A stretch of 64,000 nucleotides of DNA from Paguma larvata (GCA_030068075.1 CM057839.1:54712960-54776959), one strand, 5' to 3'. Positions 1 through 10,750 are shown, counted from the first letter of the stretch. Numbers and translations are program-made. The notes: generated from the letters alone by a model not told the origin.

Positions 1-1080
1 GCTGGCAGGCAGAGGGGCTTCGGTCAGCATACCCTCCCCAGCCCCCTTCCCATCTCCACTCATTGCTTCTTTGCAGGGGAGTAACCGGCATATAGAAGCA
101 GGGTGCTTGGTAAAGTGCCCGGTCCTCCGTCCTCGGGGCTCTCCCCTTCCTTTCTCTGTCATCTCTGGTCCCCGTGGGGGAGCCTGGGGTGCCAACCTGC
201 CCTCAGCCTGGCAGCGAGCTCCCGGTGCGCACTGCACCCTTCAGGGAAGGCTGCTGTAGTCCGGCTCCGCAGTGGTGGGCTGGACAGGCGTGGAGGCTGC
301 CAATCTAACCTGCGCCCTCCAATCTGGCCTTTACCAAGGCTAGAGCTGATATTTTTATCTCCATCCATCTCACTCTTGAGTCTGTCTCTCCACTGGTTCT
401 GCACTTAGAAAATGGAAACAGAAGGATAATTTCTCCCTTTCCTAGACCCAAGGTAATGTCTGTTTTCTATTCCCGTGCCTAGCACACTGCCTGGCACCTG
501 GGAGGTGCTCTCCATCCTCAACAATGAATTTCTCAAAGATTCTGGGGTAGAGGGCCTCCGCTCTGCCTCCCGCAAGACAGGAAAAGTGCAAAGCACACCC
601 ATTGTCACGGACCCTGAGTAAATGTGCTTTGAGGCAGGAGGCAGGCGAAGCCTCCCAATTCGATTGGCCACGGTCTCCTATCTTTGGGGAGGTTACATAT
701 GAAATGACAATAGCCTCAGTTCGAAATGCCCGGGGCAAAACTCCTAAGGCCTTTTCTATTGAAAGAACAAAAACAATGTGAATTTGTCGTAGGTTAATTC
801 TTTTTCGGGACAGGAAAATAACCGCTGAAGTTTTTGTTTGAAAAGCACCTCGGCTGTCTGACAAAAAAGGCGGCCAACGTTGAACTTCTCTCAGCCAAGC
901 TCCTGCTTTGCGCTCAGATTGAGACCGGACTTTAGACATTCAGGCTCCCCGCTTGTGTCTTCCTAAGAAGGTAGCAGAGTTTTGTCAAGGGATTTGGAGA
1001 AAGAGAAGGAAGATAAGTGTTCTCGGGCTTGGCTGTGAGGAGAGGAGAAATGCCATGGCAGAGGTCAGGCGAGGCTTGGA
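1..1080. other. Unique, moderately GC-rich non-coding segment
   Basis: No repeat family or exon was recognised. Open frames exist on both strands (the longest is about 165 codons on the minus strand, 442-939), but the translations show no domain or compositional sign of a real protein. The part from about 660 to 960 is CpG-containing, free of repeats and has a SOX-like ACAATG within a run near 765-780, so it could be a conserved regulatory element. That is inference only. Confidence 0.5.
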
Positions 1081-1090
1081 ACTCAGGTGT

Positions 1091-1300
1091 TTATTTTTTT
1101 TCTCTTTTAGAAAGTAACATTTTTAAATATTTTTTAATGTTCATTTGTTTTTGAAAGAGAGAGAGGGAGACACAGAATCTGAAGCAGGCTCACGCTCTGA
1201 GCTGTCAGCACAGAGCCCGATGCGGCTCGAACTCAAGAACCCAGAGATCACGACCTGAGCAGAAGTCGGCCGCTTAACCAACTGAGCCACCCAGACGCCC
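1091..1300 (-). mobile_element. Carnivore tRNA-derived SINE (felid SINEC type), antisense
   Basis: The antisense SINE runs from a T-rich tail (TTTTTTAATGTT) through GAGAGGGAGACACAGAATC and GAGCTGTCAGCACAGAGCC to CCAACTGAGCCACCCAGACG. The 9-bp direct repeat CTCAGGTGT at 1082-1090 and 1301-1309 flanks it as a target-site duplication. The copy is a pol III retroposon mobilised by L1 and carries several substitutions. Confidence 0.95.
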
Positions 1301-1655
1301 CTCAGGTGTCCATTTTAATGCCACCGGGGCGCTCATTGAGGCTCTGGGCTGCATGAAAGCCCCAAGAAATGACCAAGTGAAAAAAATGTTTTTTCGAAGA
1401 GCATAAAAGGAAAATTAATAAGAGGGACATGACGGAGATCTCAAGACATCCACCCGCGGGACAGAAAAGGAGCTTGTAGAATTCTTCCTAAGAAAGTAAA
1501 TGACAAATAAGGTGAAATTAAAATCCATTGACAAAAGTACCCAGTAATCATCGTTTATTTCTGTTGTCTTGGTGCTGCAGCAGGAGTAATGCCTCAATAT
1601 AAATCTTCCAGGCCGCACAAAGGATATTTTTCTTTCCCTTGTCATTTTTTGTTCT

Positions 1656-1790
1656 GGGGGGGGGCGGGGGGCGGGAGGGGGAGGACGGAGGGGAAGAAGT
1701 GGAGCCCCGCCCAGTGGAAGGTGCGGCTGCCGAGCAGGTAGGCGGGGCTTCACGCCCTGAGCTGAGGGGGCGGGGTTTGGGGCGCAGGAG
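1656..1790. promoter_or_regulatory. Short CpG-rich cluster with GC boxes and G-quadruplex-prone run
   Basis: A run of G tracts (1656-1680) is followed by about ten CpG dinucleotides in roughly 130 bp. GC-box (Sp1-type) cores GGGGCGGGG or complements occur near 1664, 1706-1712, 1741-1747 and 1768-1775. The surrounding sequence is CpG-poor. It could be a weak orphan promoter, an enhancer, or a G-rich low-complexity stretch. No coding exon follows it and no TATA box is evident. Confidence 0.4.
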
Positions 1791-1954
1791 CTGGCAGGTT
1801 TCCTTGATGGGAAAAACAAAACCAAACCAAAAAGACTGAGGATCCTTTGATTAAATACAGATCCCATTAGGGTACATTCCCAGTCGTCCCTGCTCCTTCA
1901 TGGCAACGCAGCCAGCTGAGAGACGGGGAAGCTGCTGGTGCGGTGCCCCGTTGG

Positions 1955-2085
1955 AACGTTGGCTCTGCCATTCACCCGGTTTTGATGTTGGGCAAGCAGA
2001 TGAAGCTCACTGCCTCAGTTCCCCCGTTTGTTACTGGAGGATGAGAGCGTCTATTATCTCAGAAGTTGTTATGCAAATTAAATAA
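1955..2085 (+). repeat. MIR-like fossil SINE, sense
   Basis: Diverged match to the mammalian-wide MIR core: GGCTCTGCCATTCAC, then TTGGGCAAGCAGATGAAGC, then CTGCCTCAGTTCCC and a 3' part with GTTATGCAAATTAAA. The order follows the MIR consensus. The boundaries are approximate. Confidence 0.55.
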
Positions 2086-2244
2086 ACTAACCTTCTGTGC
2101 CACAACCTGTTCTATCACCCTGTGGTAGGTCCAGAAATCCCATCCTTAGAAAGCACCCGGGTAGCACTGGGGCGGGAGTGAGAACACGATGGCGAGACTT
2201 AAAACCTTCATTCATGGAAACGTCCATTTATTCGAGGTGTGCGT

Positions 2245-2358
2245 TAATCCTCCCAACAGCCTCACGAAGTAGGTACCGTGAGTCTTCTCCTTCTGCACAT
2301 GAGGAAACTGAGGCACAGAGAGGTTAAGTAACTAGCTTCAGGTCACAAATCAGGTAAG
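2245..2358 (-). repeat. MIR fossil SINE, antisense
   Basis: ACATGAGGAAACTGAGGCAC followed by AGAGAGGTTAAGTAACT and GGTCACAAATCAGGTAAG is the antisense MIR core with little change. CCTCCCAACAGCCTCACGAAGTAGGTAC upstream is the MIR 3' region. No TSD is recognisable, as expected for an ancient element. Confidence 0.85.
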
Positions 2359-2516
2359 TTTGGTCAAGTCTGCTGTGGTGGGAGGGAGCGTGTCCTGCCT
2401 TTACCTTTCTGTGCCCTCCTTCCCCCAGCTCCACTCCCAGTCCAGACTGGGAGGAGCACGGAAGTTAAGTGGAGGAGCTCTGGGGGTGGTTGGCCTGGGT
2501 GACATCCTCTTGGCGG

Positions 2517-2715
2517 GGCTGTGACTTTGGCCAGGCTACTGACCTGCTCTGTTTCCAAAGCTCCCTCTCAAGACAGAACTATCTGTAAATTAGAGATATG
2601 CGTCGTGCCCTCCCCGAAGGGGTGCCGTGAGGATTCAATGAGGTAATTACGGGATGTGCTTACAAGGGTGCCTGGGACATGTTAAGCATTCAGTAGACGT
2701 TGGCTCTTACGATCA
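2517..2715 (+). repeat. MIR fossil SINE, sense
   Basis: Starts with a diverged GCTGTGACTTTGGCCAGGCTAC and continues to GTGCCGTGAGGATTCAATGAGG, then GGTGCCTGGGACATGTTAAGC and ATTCAGTAGACGTTGGCTC. All are MIR core and 3' landmarks in the right order. Confidence 0.75.
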
Positions 2716-4060
2716 TGATTGGATTCATCCTCCCAGTCGGGGCGTTCCTGAAGGGAGAAAGAGAAAGGAGCTCCTGGAGCACAGGGGAGGGGGCCTTGCC
2801 ACCCCACCCGGTGATCGGTGATCATTAGCGCCCCGCAATCAGATCTTAGCAGACTCTTTTCTCAGGGATACAGGAGGGCGATTGCCTGAATCTGCTAAAA
2901 GCAAGAACTCGTGCTTGTGGTCACCAGATTGAGCAGCTCATCAGGGCTCTCCATCTGTGATTATAAAGTCGTGAGAGACGAGAGAACGGGGAGCTTGTTA
3001 AGAACTGAAGCAGCATTAGCCACTTCTAAGAGGCAAAGCTTGCAACGAGCATCAGAAACTGCTGTGTCTTAGGCGTTAATCAGGCAATGACTTATGATGG
3101 CTTTTTTTTTCTTTTGAAATATCTAAAGCCAAACCTCAAATGTCTTAAAGAAGAGGACCAAGGACCGACTAGGCGTCTAAAATACCGGAGGACCAAATGG
3201 ACTCTGAGGCTCTAACAAGGCGTTGAGTGTATCACTCCATTCAAAAGACTGTCCTTGGGCTTCAGGTGCTAATCGGGGCACTTAAAATACTTAGATTCCC
3301 CCCTTCTTTCTCCCTCGTGTATGTTTTTAGTTTTTGTTCCCAACAAATCTGGGATCAGCTGCAATTATTTCATTTTCCCCACTCGACTCTTCTGCAGTAC
3401 ACCAGAGCCTAGACTGTTGGGTGAATTAGTCACCCCAGCTTCTGGTTAACTGCGTTTCTTTCGCTGCTCTAACAGGGAGCAGAGGCCTCCCCCCGCCCAG
3501 CCGCCCCCTCCCTAGCTGCAGGGTCCTCACGGAGGGCAGGAAGCAATGCTCCGTAGGTGTGTAGTGGTCGCTGACCGATGGCTTCCAGTGCACACACCCA
3601 CAGGTGCATACATGTCCCTGCACCCTGGTCTCTGCCCATGGGATCTGGAGGGAGGCTCCTGACCCCAGAACTACAGTCATTTGGCTTCCAGAGATGGCTA
3701 AACCAATGAGATTCTTTTGTTCAAAAATTCACACTAAAAAAAAAAAAATAGCACATTTACCCACTGTTTGCAAGTGCTACTGCTGAAGGGTCACACAGCG
3801 GAGGTGGCCGTGGGGGGAACGGGCCCGGTGGAGGGCCTGCCGGTGGCCCAGCGGAAAGAAGCCGATGGGAGGCGTGTGGCCAGGCCTGACCAGAGTGGAG
3901 GGCCACAGTGAAAGTCCCCAGATGCAGGCTCCAGGTGCATCCTCAGAGGTCCGGCCTGACGCCAGCTGCACGTGGGCCCTCAAGATGAAGGCTGTTTAAA
4001 GTGCTGGCTCAGCAGGATGGGCTTCATTGCAAACAGATGGTCTCAATCCTGCTAATCGCT
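2716..4060. other. Unique non-coding segment
   Basis: No transposon family or exon was identified. It contains a 9-bp tandem CGGTGATCGGTGATCA near 2813-2824, a poly-A run at 3736-3748 and scattered short open frames without recognisable domains. Confidence 0.5.
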
Positions 4061-4118
4061 GCTCTTCTATAAGATGCCGTCTGAGCGCAGCCCTCTTACG
4101 TCAGAACGAGTCAGCCTG
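4061..4118 (+). repeat. Copy A of a diverged ~60-bp motif also present at 5612
   Basis: CTCTTCTATAAGATGCCGTC, then a CpG-bearing GAGCGCAG, then ACGTCAGAACGAGTCAGCC. It aligns with 5612-5672 over two blocks of 29 and about 22 bp. The first block has five differences, all transitions. It may be an unnamed ancient dispersed repeat or an old local duplication. Confidence 0.55.
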
Positions 4119-5073
4119 GCCGTGCCTCTGGCTTGGCGGTGGGACCTGAGGCCAGTTGCTGGGGGTGACCCGTGTGTAGCTGTGACTTTAAGAGCCGCTT
4201 TTAAAACAAGCCTGTATGGTCCATTTGTAGGTAAGTGACAACTGCTTCCTGATTCTAAAATTGCTTTTTGGAGTCAACATCTACATAACTACTCAGCACA
4301 TACTTATTGGGTCCCTCGGGTGTTCAAGGCATTGTAGTAGGTGCTGAACATGATTCAAAGATGAAACATTCAGGCTTTAGACTTTTTTTGAAAACTAAAA
4401 TGCACCTTTGTAGGAATCAAGGTAAAGAGTGCTAACTGTCCTACAGAAGTGCTAATAAAATGCCATAAGCATTCAGAGCAGAAACCCGCTACTTCATCCA
4501 GAAGGATTAAGTGACATGGTGAGGCTGAAATGACGTTTTGTCTGGGCCTTGACCATCGGGTAAGACTCAAAGGCTGGTGAGTAGGAGGCATGAGTAGGAA
4601 ATAGCTCATGGTTAGCAGGAGAGCAAGAAAAGGAAAACATACACACACACAAAACCCTAAATCAAATTGTATGTTCGTCATACAAGATCTGTCCTCCTGT
4701 GGACCTTGGGCTTTATTCTGACAATGGTGTGATGTCTTTGGACGTTTTGGAACAGAACAACTGTGGGCAGAACTTTAGAAGAAAGCCCACAGATTGTAGG
4801 AGGGAGGGAAGCCCTGGTGATGCATCAGGAACTTTCCACGTCTCCCTAGACTGGGGGGAGGGAGCTCACTCCACTGAGGTCCAAGCAGCCCTGACCACGG
4901 GAGCTTTCTCTCCTCAACAAATTTCTTTTCTTTTCCTGATGGACCCCACCTCCCTCCATGGTAAAGCGTTGCCAGATGGATTTAATTCAAATGCTATGTA
5001 ATAAAAACATAAAGTAAAGCGAAATAAATGGGAGTGCTTTAAGTAACGTGCTCTGGCATCTCATAAAAGCCTC
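4119..5073. other. Unique non-coding segment
   Basis: No repeat family or exon was recognised apart from a short CA run near 4640. A 100-codon plus-strand frame (4699-5001) has no identifiable domain and is probably chance. Confidence 0.45.
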
Positions 5074-5631
5074 TTAAATTGATCCCGTAAGAGCGCATGG
5101 TGTAGACCTAAGAAAAAAGGAGGGTTTTGTGGGAACTCTGGCAGAGCCCCAACATGGACTCGCGCTGTGCTTGCGGCAACCATAACCCTTCCTCATAGCG
5201 CGTTTTGTGCTTGAAGTGCTGCACGCCGCACAATGGGTTTTCCTTCCCTGACCAGGGCATATATTTAAAAACAGAGATTTGCAGTCGTTAGCAATTCCAG
5301 TCTGCTCTACCAGACTCCTTATACTGCGGTTCTTGGCTGCTAAAATCTTGGGGTCTGTTTTCTGACTATGAAAACCTGAACGTTGAACGAGTTCTTCCAG
5401 AGGTTGAGAAAGAGCTGTTTTTGCCCCGGTCTGGCAGCCTTGGCGCGGCAGCAGCGGGGTGGGGGCTGATTTTGCGTGGCGCTTAACCCCAATCCTGGCA
5501 TTCAGTACAGAGAAAAATAATGGCAGTGTTCCTTGCAGCCGGAAAAGTCCCCCAGGAGGTGCAAAGATTTCTTTCCAACTCCACTCCAGAGTCTCCTCTT
5601 GCTTGTCCAATCCTCTTCTACAAAATGCCAT
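5074..5631 (-). other. Longest non-transposon open frame (185 codons), probably non-coding
   Basis: An ATG-to-stop frame on the minus strand in unique sequence. The translation begins MAFCRRGLDKQEETLEW and is rich in K, R, S and cysteine. I recognise no signal peptide, membrane segment, zinc-finger spacing or known domain. The DNA is only moderately GC-rich and is interrupted by no repeat, but the frame extends into the duplicated motif at 5612. A frame this size can occur by chance in 64 kb read six ways. Conservation or transcription evidence would be needed before calling it a gene. Confidence 0.15.
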
Positions 5632-5672
5632 CCGAGTGCAGATAGATGTCTGACATCAGAGCGAGTCAGCCG
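5612..5672 (+). repeat. Copy B of the diverged ~60-bp motif
   Basis: CTCTTCTACAAAATGCCATC, then GAGTGCAG, then ACATCAGAGCGAGTCAGCC. It is the partner of 4061-4118. The G-rich minisatellite begins immediately after its conserved end. Confidence 0.55.
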
Positions 5673-5673
5673 G

Positions 5674-5755
5674 GCTGGGGTTGGGGGCTGGGGTTGGGGG
5701 CTGGGGTTGGGGGCTGGGGTTGGGGGCTGGGGTGGGGGGCTGGGGTGGGGCGGGG
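5674..5755 (+). repeat. 13-bp G-rich minisatellite
   Basis: The unit CTGGGGTTGGGGG starts at 5675, 5688, 5701, 5714 and 5727. A shortened variant starts at 5740 and the array grades into GGGGTGGGGCGGGGCC. The first four units are almost identical. Each carries two G-runs of 4-5, so the array has strong G-quadruplex potential. The 13-bp period shifts frame with each unit, and the long antisense proline-rich frames here are by-products. Confidence 0.95.
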
Positions 5756-5777
5756 CCAGGCGGACTGGCCAGTGGGT

Positions 5778-5801
5778 CAGAATGCTGATCCAAGCATTCT
5801 G
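5778..5801. repeat. Perfect 9-bp inverted repeat with 6-nt loop
   Basis: CAGAATGCT at 5778-5786 and AGCATTCTG at 5793-5801 are exact reverse complements separated by GATCCA. It lies 23 bp after the minisatellite. It could form a short hairpin or bind a dimeric factor. Confidence 0.8.
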
Positions 5802-6335
5802 CGTAACAGCATGAGGCAGCCTGATGGCCAAAAACTTGGCTCGAGCATAGGAAGCCCCCGGCAAGGCTTGGGAGTAATTTGTGTGTCACAGGGGTGGAAG
5901 ACCTTTTAAATGTCCAACTACCAGAGAAGTGAGATACTGCAGGCAAAGTTCAGGAGGCTGATGTGTTTTCTACGGATGGGTGACATTGGTGCTTATTCCA
6001 TGGAAGGAATAATTTCCATGGTTTTTCTGTGCCCACACACTTACCAGTATGCCTTTCTCGTGTATCTAGCTTCTGGCTCCTCTCTTCATGAGAAGTGGAT
6101 CTGATGCTTATCGCTAAATCAGGAAGTTTCTTGTCACAAAATTCCTGTATTGCAGTATTTCCCCCCACAGGGTGCCATTCTTCCAGGAAGCCTAGAAGAC
6201 CTGTGCTTTGCCCCTCTGCCCCCTTCTCTGTTTTTTTCTCTTTTTCCCCGCTGCATATTGACTGAAAGTCTAAATGCCATTCTGCTATAGGTCAGAGAAC
6301 AAGACCCAGTCCTGGCCTGCCCAGAACTCAAAGTT

Positions 6336-6480
6336 CAGTATGGTGATTCTCAAACCGGCATGCACATCAGAATCACCTGGGGCACTTAAAAACAAACAAA
6401 CAAACAAACAAACCCGGGCCTTCGTTCAGCCATTACATTAGAATCTCCAAGGATGCAACGTAACACTAGGTATTGTCTTC
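6336..6480 (+). mobile_element. MER5A-like hAT-Charlie fossil with (AAAC)n
   Basis: GGTGATTCTCAAACCGGCATGCACATCAGAATCACCTGGGGCACTT is the MER5A left half in consensus order, followed by CCGGGCC and ATTAGAATCTCC. An (AAAC)n run at 6390-6414 has expanded where the element normally reads TAAAAATGC. It is a non-autonomous DNA transposon relic. Confidence 0.75.
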
Positions 6481-6536
6481 CCGGTTGACCTGTGTGTAAT
6501 CAAGGAGAGAACTGCTGGCCTGTTGGGGAAAAATAG

Positions 6537-7080
6537 TTAGAACCCTACGTGGCTAAGCGCTGGAATAGAGGCCTGAGTGCTGAGCTGTGCCCACAAGCGG
6601 GGAACTCTGAATTTAGTTGTTGGAAGGAGGTTGGTGGTCAGGGAAAGGCTGACCAAGGTCATGCTTGAACTGGGTCTTGAAGGGTGGAACAGGAGTTCGC
6701 TAGGGGGCTTCCAGGACAGGTGCAAGCTGGATGGGGTGGGAGAGTTCTTTCAGACAGAAATGTATGCCTTAAAGGTTTAATGGCTCCTGGTAGGGGCTCC
6801 GTGCAGTTCCATGTGGCTGGAATGAAATGGAAAAATGGGAAGTGCTTTGAGCTGTGGCCGGAGGCCAAATGGTGCTAGCTCGAGAGGTCTTGCCAACTCA
6901 TTGGTATGTTTTCCCTGCAAGCCATAGGAACACTTGGAAGAGTTTCCAAGGGGACATAATAGGATTACATTTACATTTGAGAAGGATAAACTAGGGGCGA
7001 TGGGGTGAGGTCGAAGCTGGCAAGATGAGCTAGGGTATTCTTAGATTAATTTTAAAAAGAGACCCAGCAGCTCTGAAGGC
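6537..7080 (+). repeat. Old interspersed-repeat-like segment, family not named
   Basis: GAACTGGGTCTTGAAGGGTGGAACAGGAGTT, CAGGTGCAAGCTGG, ATGTGGCTGGAATGAAATGG and later AGTTTCCAAGGGGACATAATAGGATTACATTTA follow the order of a long, common ancient mammalian repeat. I recognise the pattern but cannot name the family safely. Similar motifs recur near 11.0-11.3, 13.1-13.3 and 45.1-45.3 kb. Confidence 0.4.
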
Positions 7081-7476
7081 CCAACACTGGAAGGCAAGAT
7101 GGCTTTGTCAGACACAGAGGCCGGACTCATCAGACCATTTACAAATGTGTCCAAATTCTTCAGGTTTCATTTATTTCCATGGAAATTTAGTGCTCTTTCT
7201 ATTGCCCCATTGTTCCATCAATCACACTCATTTGGTGTGAAAGGGGGTTTAGAAGCCTCGATGAATACACTGATGGCTTTTTAAGACCCCCATCGTCAAA
7301 ATCACATGGTGGAGGAAGACCTGGATCTTGAGCCTGTCTGCTTAGTATTTACCAAGTATTCGTTGATCAACTTGGGCAGGTAATAACAATAGAAATAATC
7401 AACACCTTGACTTCATGCAAATGTTTTCAAGGAAGCACAAGCTATCATTTCATGGTTAAACCAAAAACAGCTTGTT

Positions 7477-7686
7477 GGAGTGCCTGTGTGGCTCAGTCAG
7501 TTGAGTGTCCAACTTTCGCTCAGGTCATGATTTCATGATTCAAACCCTACATCAGGCTCTGTGCTATCAGCTCAGAGCCTGGAGCCTGCTTCGGATTCTG
7601 TGTCTCCCTCTCTCTCTTGCCTCTCCCCTGCTTGTGCTTGTGTGTGCTCTCTCTCTCAAAAATTAATAAATCGGCTTAAAGGAAGG
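7477..7686 (+). mobile_element. Carnivore SINE, sense
   Basis: Head TGCCTGTGTGGCTCAGTCAG, then GCTCAGGTCATGATTTCATGATTCAAACCC, then GGAGCCTGCTTCGGATTCTGTGTCTCCC, a TC-rich run and AAAAATTAATAAA. The 9-bp duplication CAGCTTGTT flanks it at 7468-7476 and 7687-7695. Confidence 0.95.
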
Positions 7687-7699
7687 CAGCTTGTTAAAT

Positions 7700-9870
7700 T
7701 TGTGGTCATGAACACATTCTCTATGATCCCAAAATATACAGAACTGACAAACACAGTGAATGAAAAACTCTTCTGAGTTCCCATAGCATATAATGCTCAC
7801 AAGTAGTTATTAAACAGCTCAAAGATAATTCTTAAATCAAATTCTTATTTAGACCTAAGAAATTTGAGTCTTCTCCAAAAATCTTTGGGACCTTAAAAAG
7901 TAGGTAAATAGATAGAGAGCAGTTTCAGAACCCAAATGAATGCAATTAATTCAATCTCTAGGAAAAACATTATCAATAGAAAAGCAGATGGGCTTAAGAA
8001 CCAGTACTGAATGAAACAACCAAAAACGATGGATTACAACCAAAAATGATGTGATTGCATGTTACAAATGCTTTACAGTGTGACGGTGGATGACAGTTGT
8101 GCTTACGATACATGCTGGGGTTAAAAACTGGTGTCTCCATTATTTTGTACTGATTGCTTATAACCTAACTTGGTGTGAGAATGAGTTTTACAAACTCTAT
8201 CAGTACACTCCCTGCTTTTCAAACACCAGTCCTGTATCTTGAATATTGAAAAGCAGCAAAATGGACTGGAAAAAAATGCCTGGAGATTTATATTAGACTC
8301 ATGAGCCTAAATTGTGATTTTTATATGCATAAACAATGATGAAATCATCAGAGGTCAGAATAAGCCACAAAGCCCTAGAGAAGCTATTAACAATTCAGCA
8401 TTTTCAGATCATGTGGAAATTTTAATTCCATCTACCAAACATGCGTGCAGAAATGGTATTCGTGATGATTAAGACCTGTAACTGTAATAATGTGAAATTT
8501 ATAGCATCATAAAATGGTTTGTATAAAATGCAAATATCCCAGCTGGGTGGGTTGGCCACAGAGGTCTCAGTTGGGTTCCTGCCTGATCTCATTACCATTC
8601 TGAGTTCAGCATGGGCATTGGTTTTTTAAAAAGGCAGCATGTTATTCTTAAGTAGCTTCTTTGATTATCTTTTGAGCACTATGATGGCCTCTTGAAATGG
8701 TGAACAGCTGTGCAAGGCAAACACATAAGCAAAAGTATGTTAATTTGGGGGGTAAATTAGGGCATTATGTTCTTATGACTACAAAATAGTTCATTCAAGT
8801 CTAAGTAAATTAATGTTAGGTTATCTGGTATGCAAGAGAAGCTGGAACCACTAAGATCACATGTTTATGGTCCTAAATGGTTGTAGGAGATAAACAAAAC
8901 AAGAGGAGAGATAGCGGAAATGAAGAAAATAAAAGGTGGGAATAAAATTGGTATTCAAAGGAGAAGGAAAGGGAAATTAGATGACCTGTAGGCATTGATT
9001 CCAAAAGCATGGCAAGATTCTGAGCACTACGGTGGGGTCTCTTGAGCAAATATAATTATCCCTGAGAACTCCTTCCATTGGTCCTGTGCTTTAGTCAATA
9101 TAGACTATTAGTTGCTTAGTCATAGCCCCTTCTCTGGGATTATCTCTGCCCTTAGCTCCCATAGAAGAAGCAGGTCTTGGCAGCGTTGGGTGTATCCTGT
9201 GATTGTGACTGACTGAAATTCACACTTAGTCATGACTGAGTGGACTCAGGTCCAGTTTAATGGCTGTAGAATGATCAATCGATTTCTTTGCTGAGAATGT
9301 GTGCTAAGACCCTGTGTTGAAGTTCACCTCTATTATCACATAGTTGGTGGCATTTGGAAGTGGATGGAAGTATTTTAGGTTGTTAGAATGAATTTGTAAG
9401 GAGACCTTCCTAGCATTCATTGGGCAAGGGCAGGGAGTGCTGAATCTCCAGCTATGCACAGGGAAGTAGCTCAATGATTTGCCCCGTCCAATTTGCCAAT
9501 GATGTTTCTGCTGGAAAAAACATGATCTCTAAGAAAGAATTGGTCAGGATGTTGGGGGCACAGGCATGGATAGCAAGCGAGTGCAGTGACAGGAGATAGA
9601 AACACAGTGCTGAAGGGGACCACTGGCCCTGAGGGATGACAAGCCTGTACCTCCATGCCTAGTACCTTTCCCATTGCACTCAGGCCCAGCTAGAACTCCT
9701 CCACTTGGTTCCTATAACCTCCAGTTGTTTCTATAACCTCTCAATAAAACACGTTTTAACTTGACCTCCTTTCAATTGGATTGGTTTTTTTACAATCCAA
9801 TGATTTCACACTGGGGCAAAAATCTATTGCCTGATCTCCTCTCTAGTGAGCTTAGAACTCAGTGAAGAGT
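7700..9870. other. Unique AT-rich segment, possible conserved non-coding DNA
   Basis: No SINE, L1 or LTR landmark was found over 2.1 kb, which is unusual in this window. The part at 8380-8720 has TCF/LEF-like CTTTGATTATC (8669-8679), an E-box-like CAGCTG and homeodomain-like cores. That suggests, but does not prove, a regulatory element. No exon was recognised. Confidence 0.45.
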
Positions 9871-10680
9871 CAGGACCACGTAATGTAATACCTTTATTAA
9901 TGCAGACGGTGTGTTTCAGTGACAGGATTCTTTGTCAGCTTCTGTTTTCCTGAAGGGAACATAATACAGGTGCCTCGTTCACAGCAGCTTGTTAAACATG
10001 CATGAAAAAAATGTGCTTCCCTCAAAAAAAAAGTTAGTTTTAAATATTTGTGACTTGTGAGGAAAGGAAAGAAAATGTTGGGGGCACATTGTTTTGAGAC
10101 TGAGGCCCCGGGTTGTGTTTGGATAAGAAGCAAAAGGGAAATCTGTGGGGATTTGCCTCCGACCACAGACCCCTTGGCATTTTTGCACTGGCTGTTTTCT
10201 CGCAGCATTGGGATATATAAGGTTTTCTGCATAAAAGTCAATTTTGGAAAAATATGTGTTGACATTTTTCCTTTTTCAAATAAAGTAGTTTTATTGCACT
10301 CCATAGAAACAAAAATACAGGTGCACAATCTAGACAAGCTACTTGATTTCACAAGGAAATATCAGTGGGAAACGTGGCACTAAAAATTTTGCCCCAAATT
10401 ATTAATACCCTGGTGTACTGGAGAAGAACTCACATGGAGACGACTTTCCAATCCATCTTCCTCGAACTGGATTGCAGATAACAAAGTGGGCCCCATAGTA
10501 AGACCTCAGCTTCTTGAGACAGTCCTCATGTACACCTGTTGTACCTGCAAATTAAGTCTTGCACCCACCCTCCAGTAATCAGCAAGGCATTCCAGTTTGT
10601 ATGACCTTGTCCTACTACACTTGTGGTATGTAAACTCTAGGTTGCTCTTGACTGAGTTGAAAAAAAAAAAAAAAAAAAAA
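9871..10680. other. Segment with several AATAAA signals and a terminal A21 tract
   Basis: Polyadenylation-type hexamers occur on the minus strand near 9891-9896 and 10289-10294, and on the plus strand near 10278. The region ends in a pure A tract at 10660-10680. Two overlapping open frames (about 151 codons minus, 108 plus) have no recognised domain. It could be an unrecognised retrocopy or a gene 3' UTR, but no AATAAA sits just upstream of the A tract and no TSD was found. Confidence 0.3.
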
Positions 10681-10750
10681 CCGGGCTGGAAGTCTTAGAC
10701 TAGGGAAGGGTCTTTGGCCCCTGGAAGCAGTCAGACTTTTATTTCTTCCT

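Noticed and set aside
63..76. Splice acceptor TTCTTTGCAG followed by a plus-strand frame
   Set aside because: Weak pyrimidine tract, no matching donor or recognisable protein, and the frame is short.
442..939. 165-codon minus-strand frame
   Set aside because: No recognisable domain. The sequence looks like regulatory or unique non-coding DNA, and frames of this size occur by chance.
5502..5946. Proline-rich antisense frames and glycine-rich sense frames
   Set aside because: Produced by the 13-bp G-rich minisatellite, which cycles through all frames.
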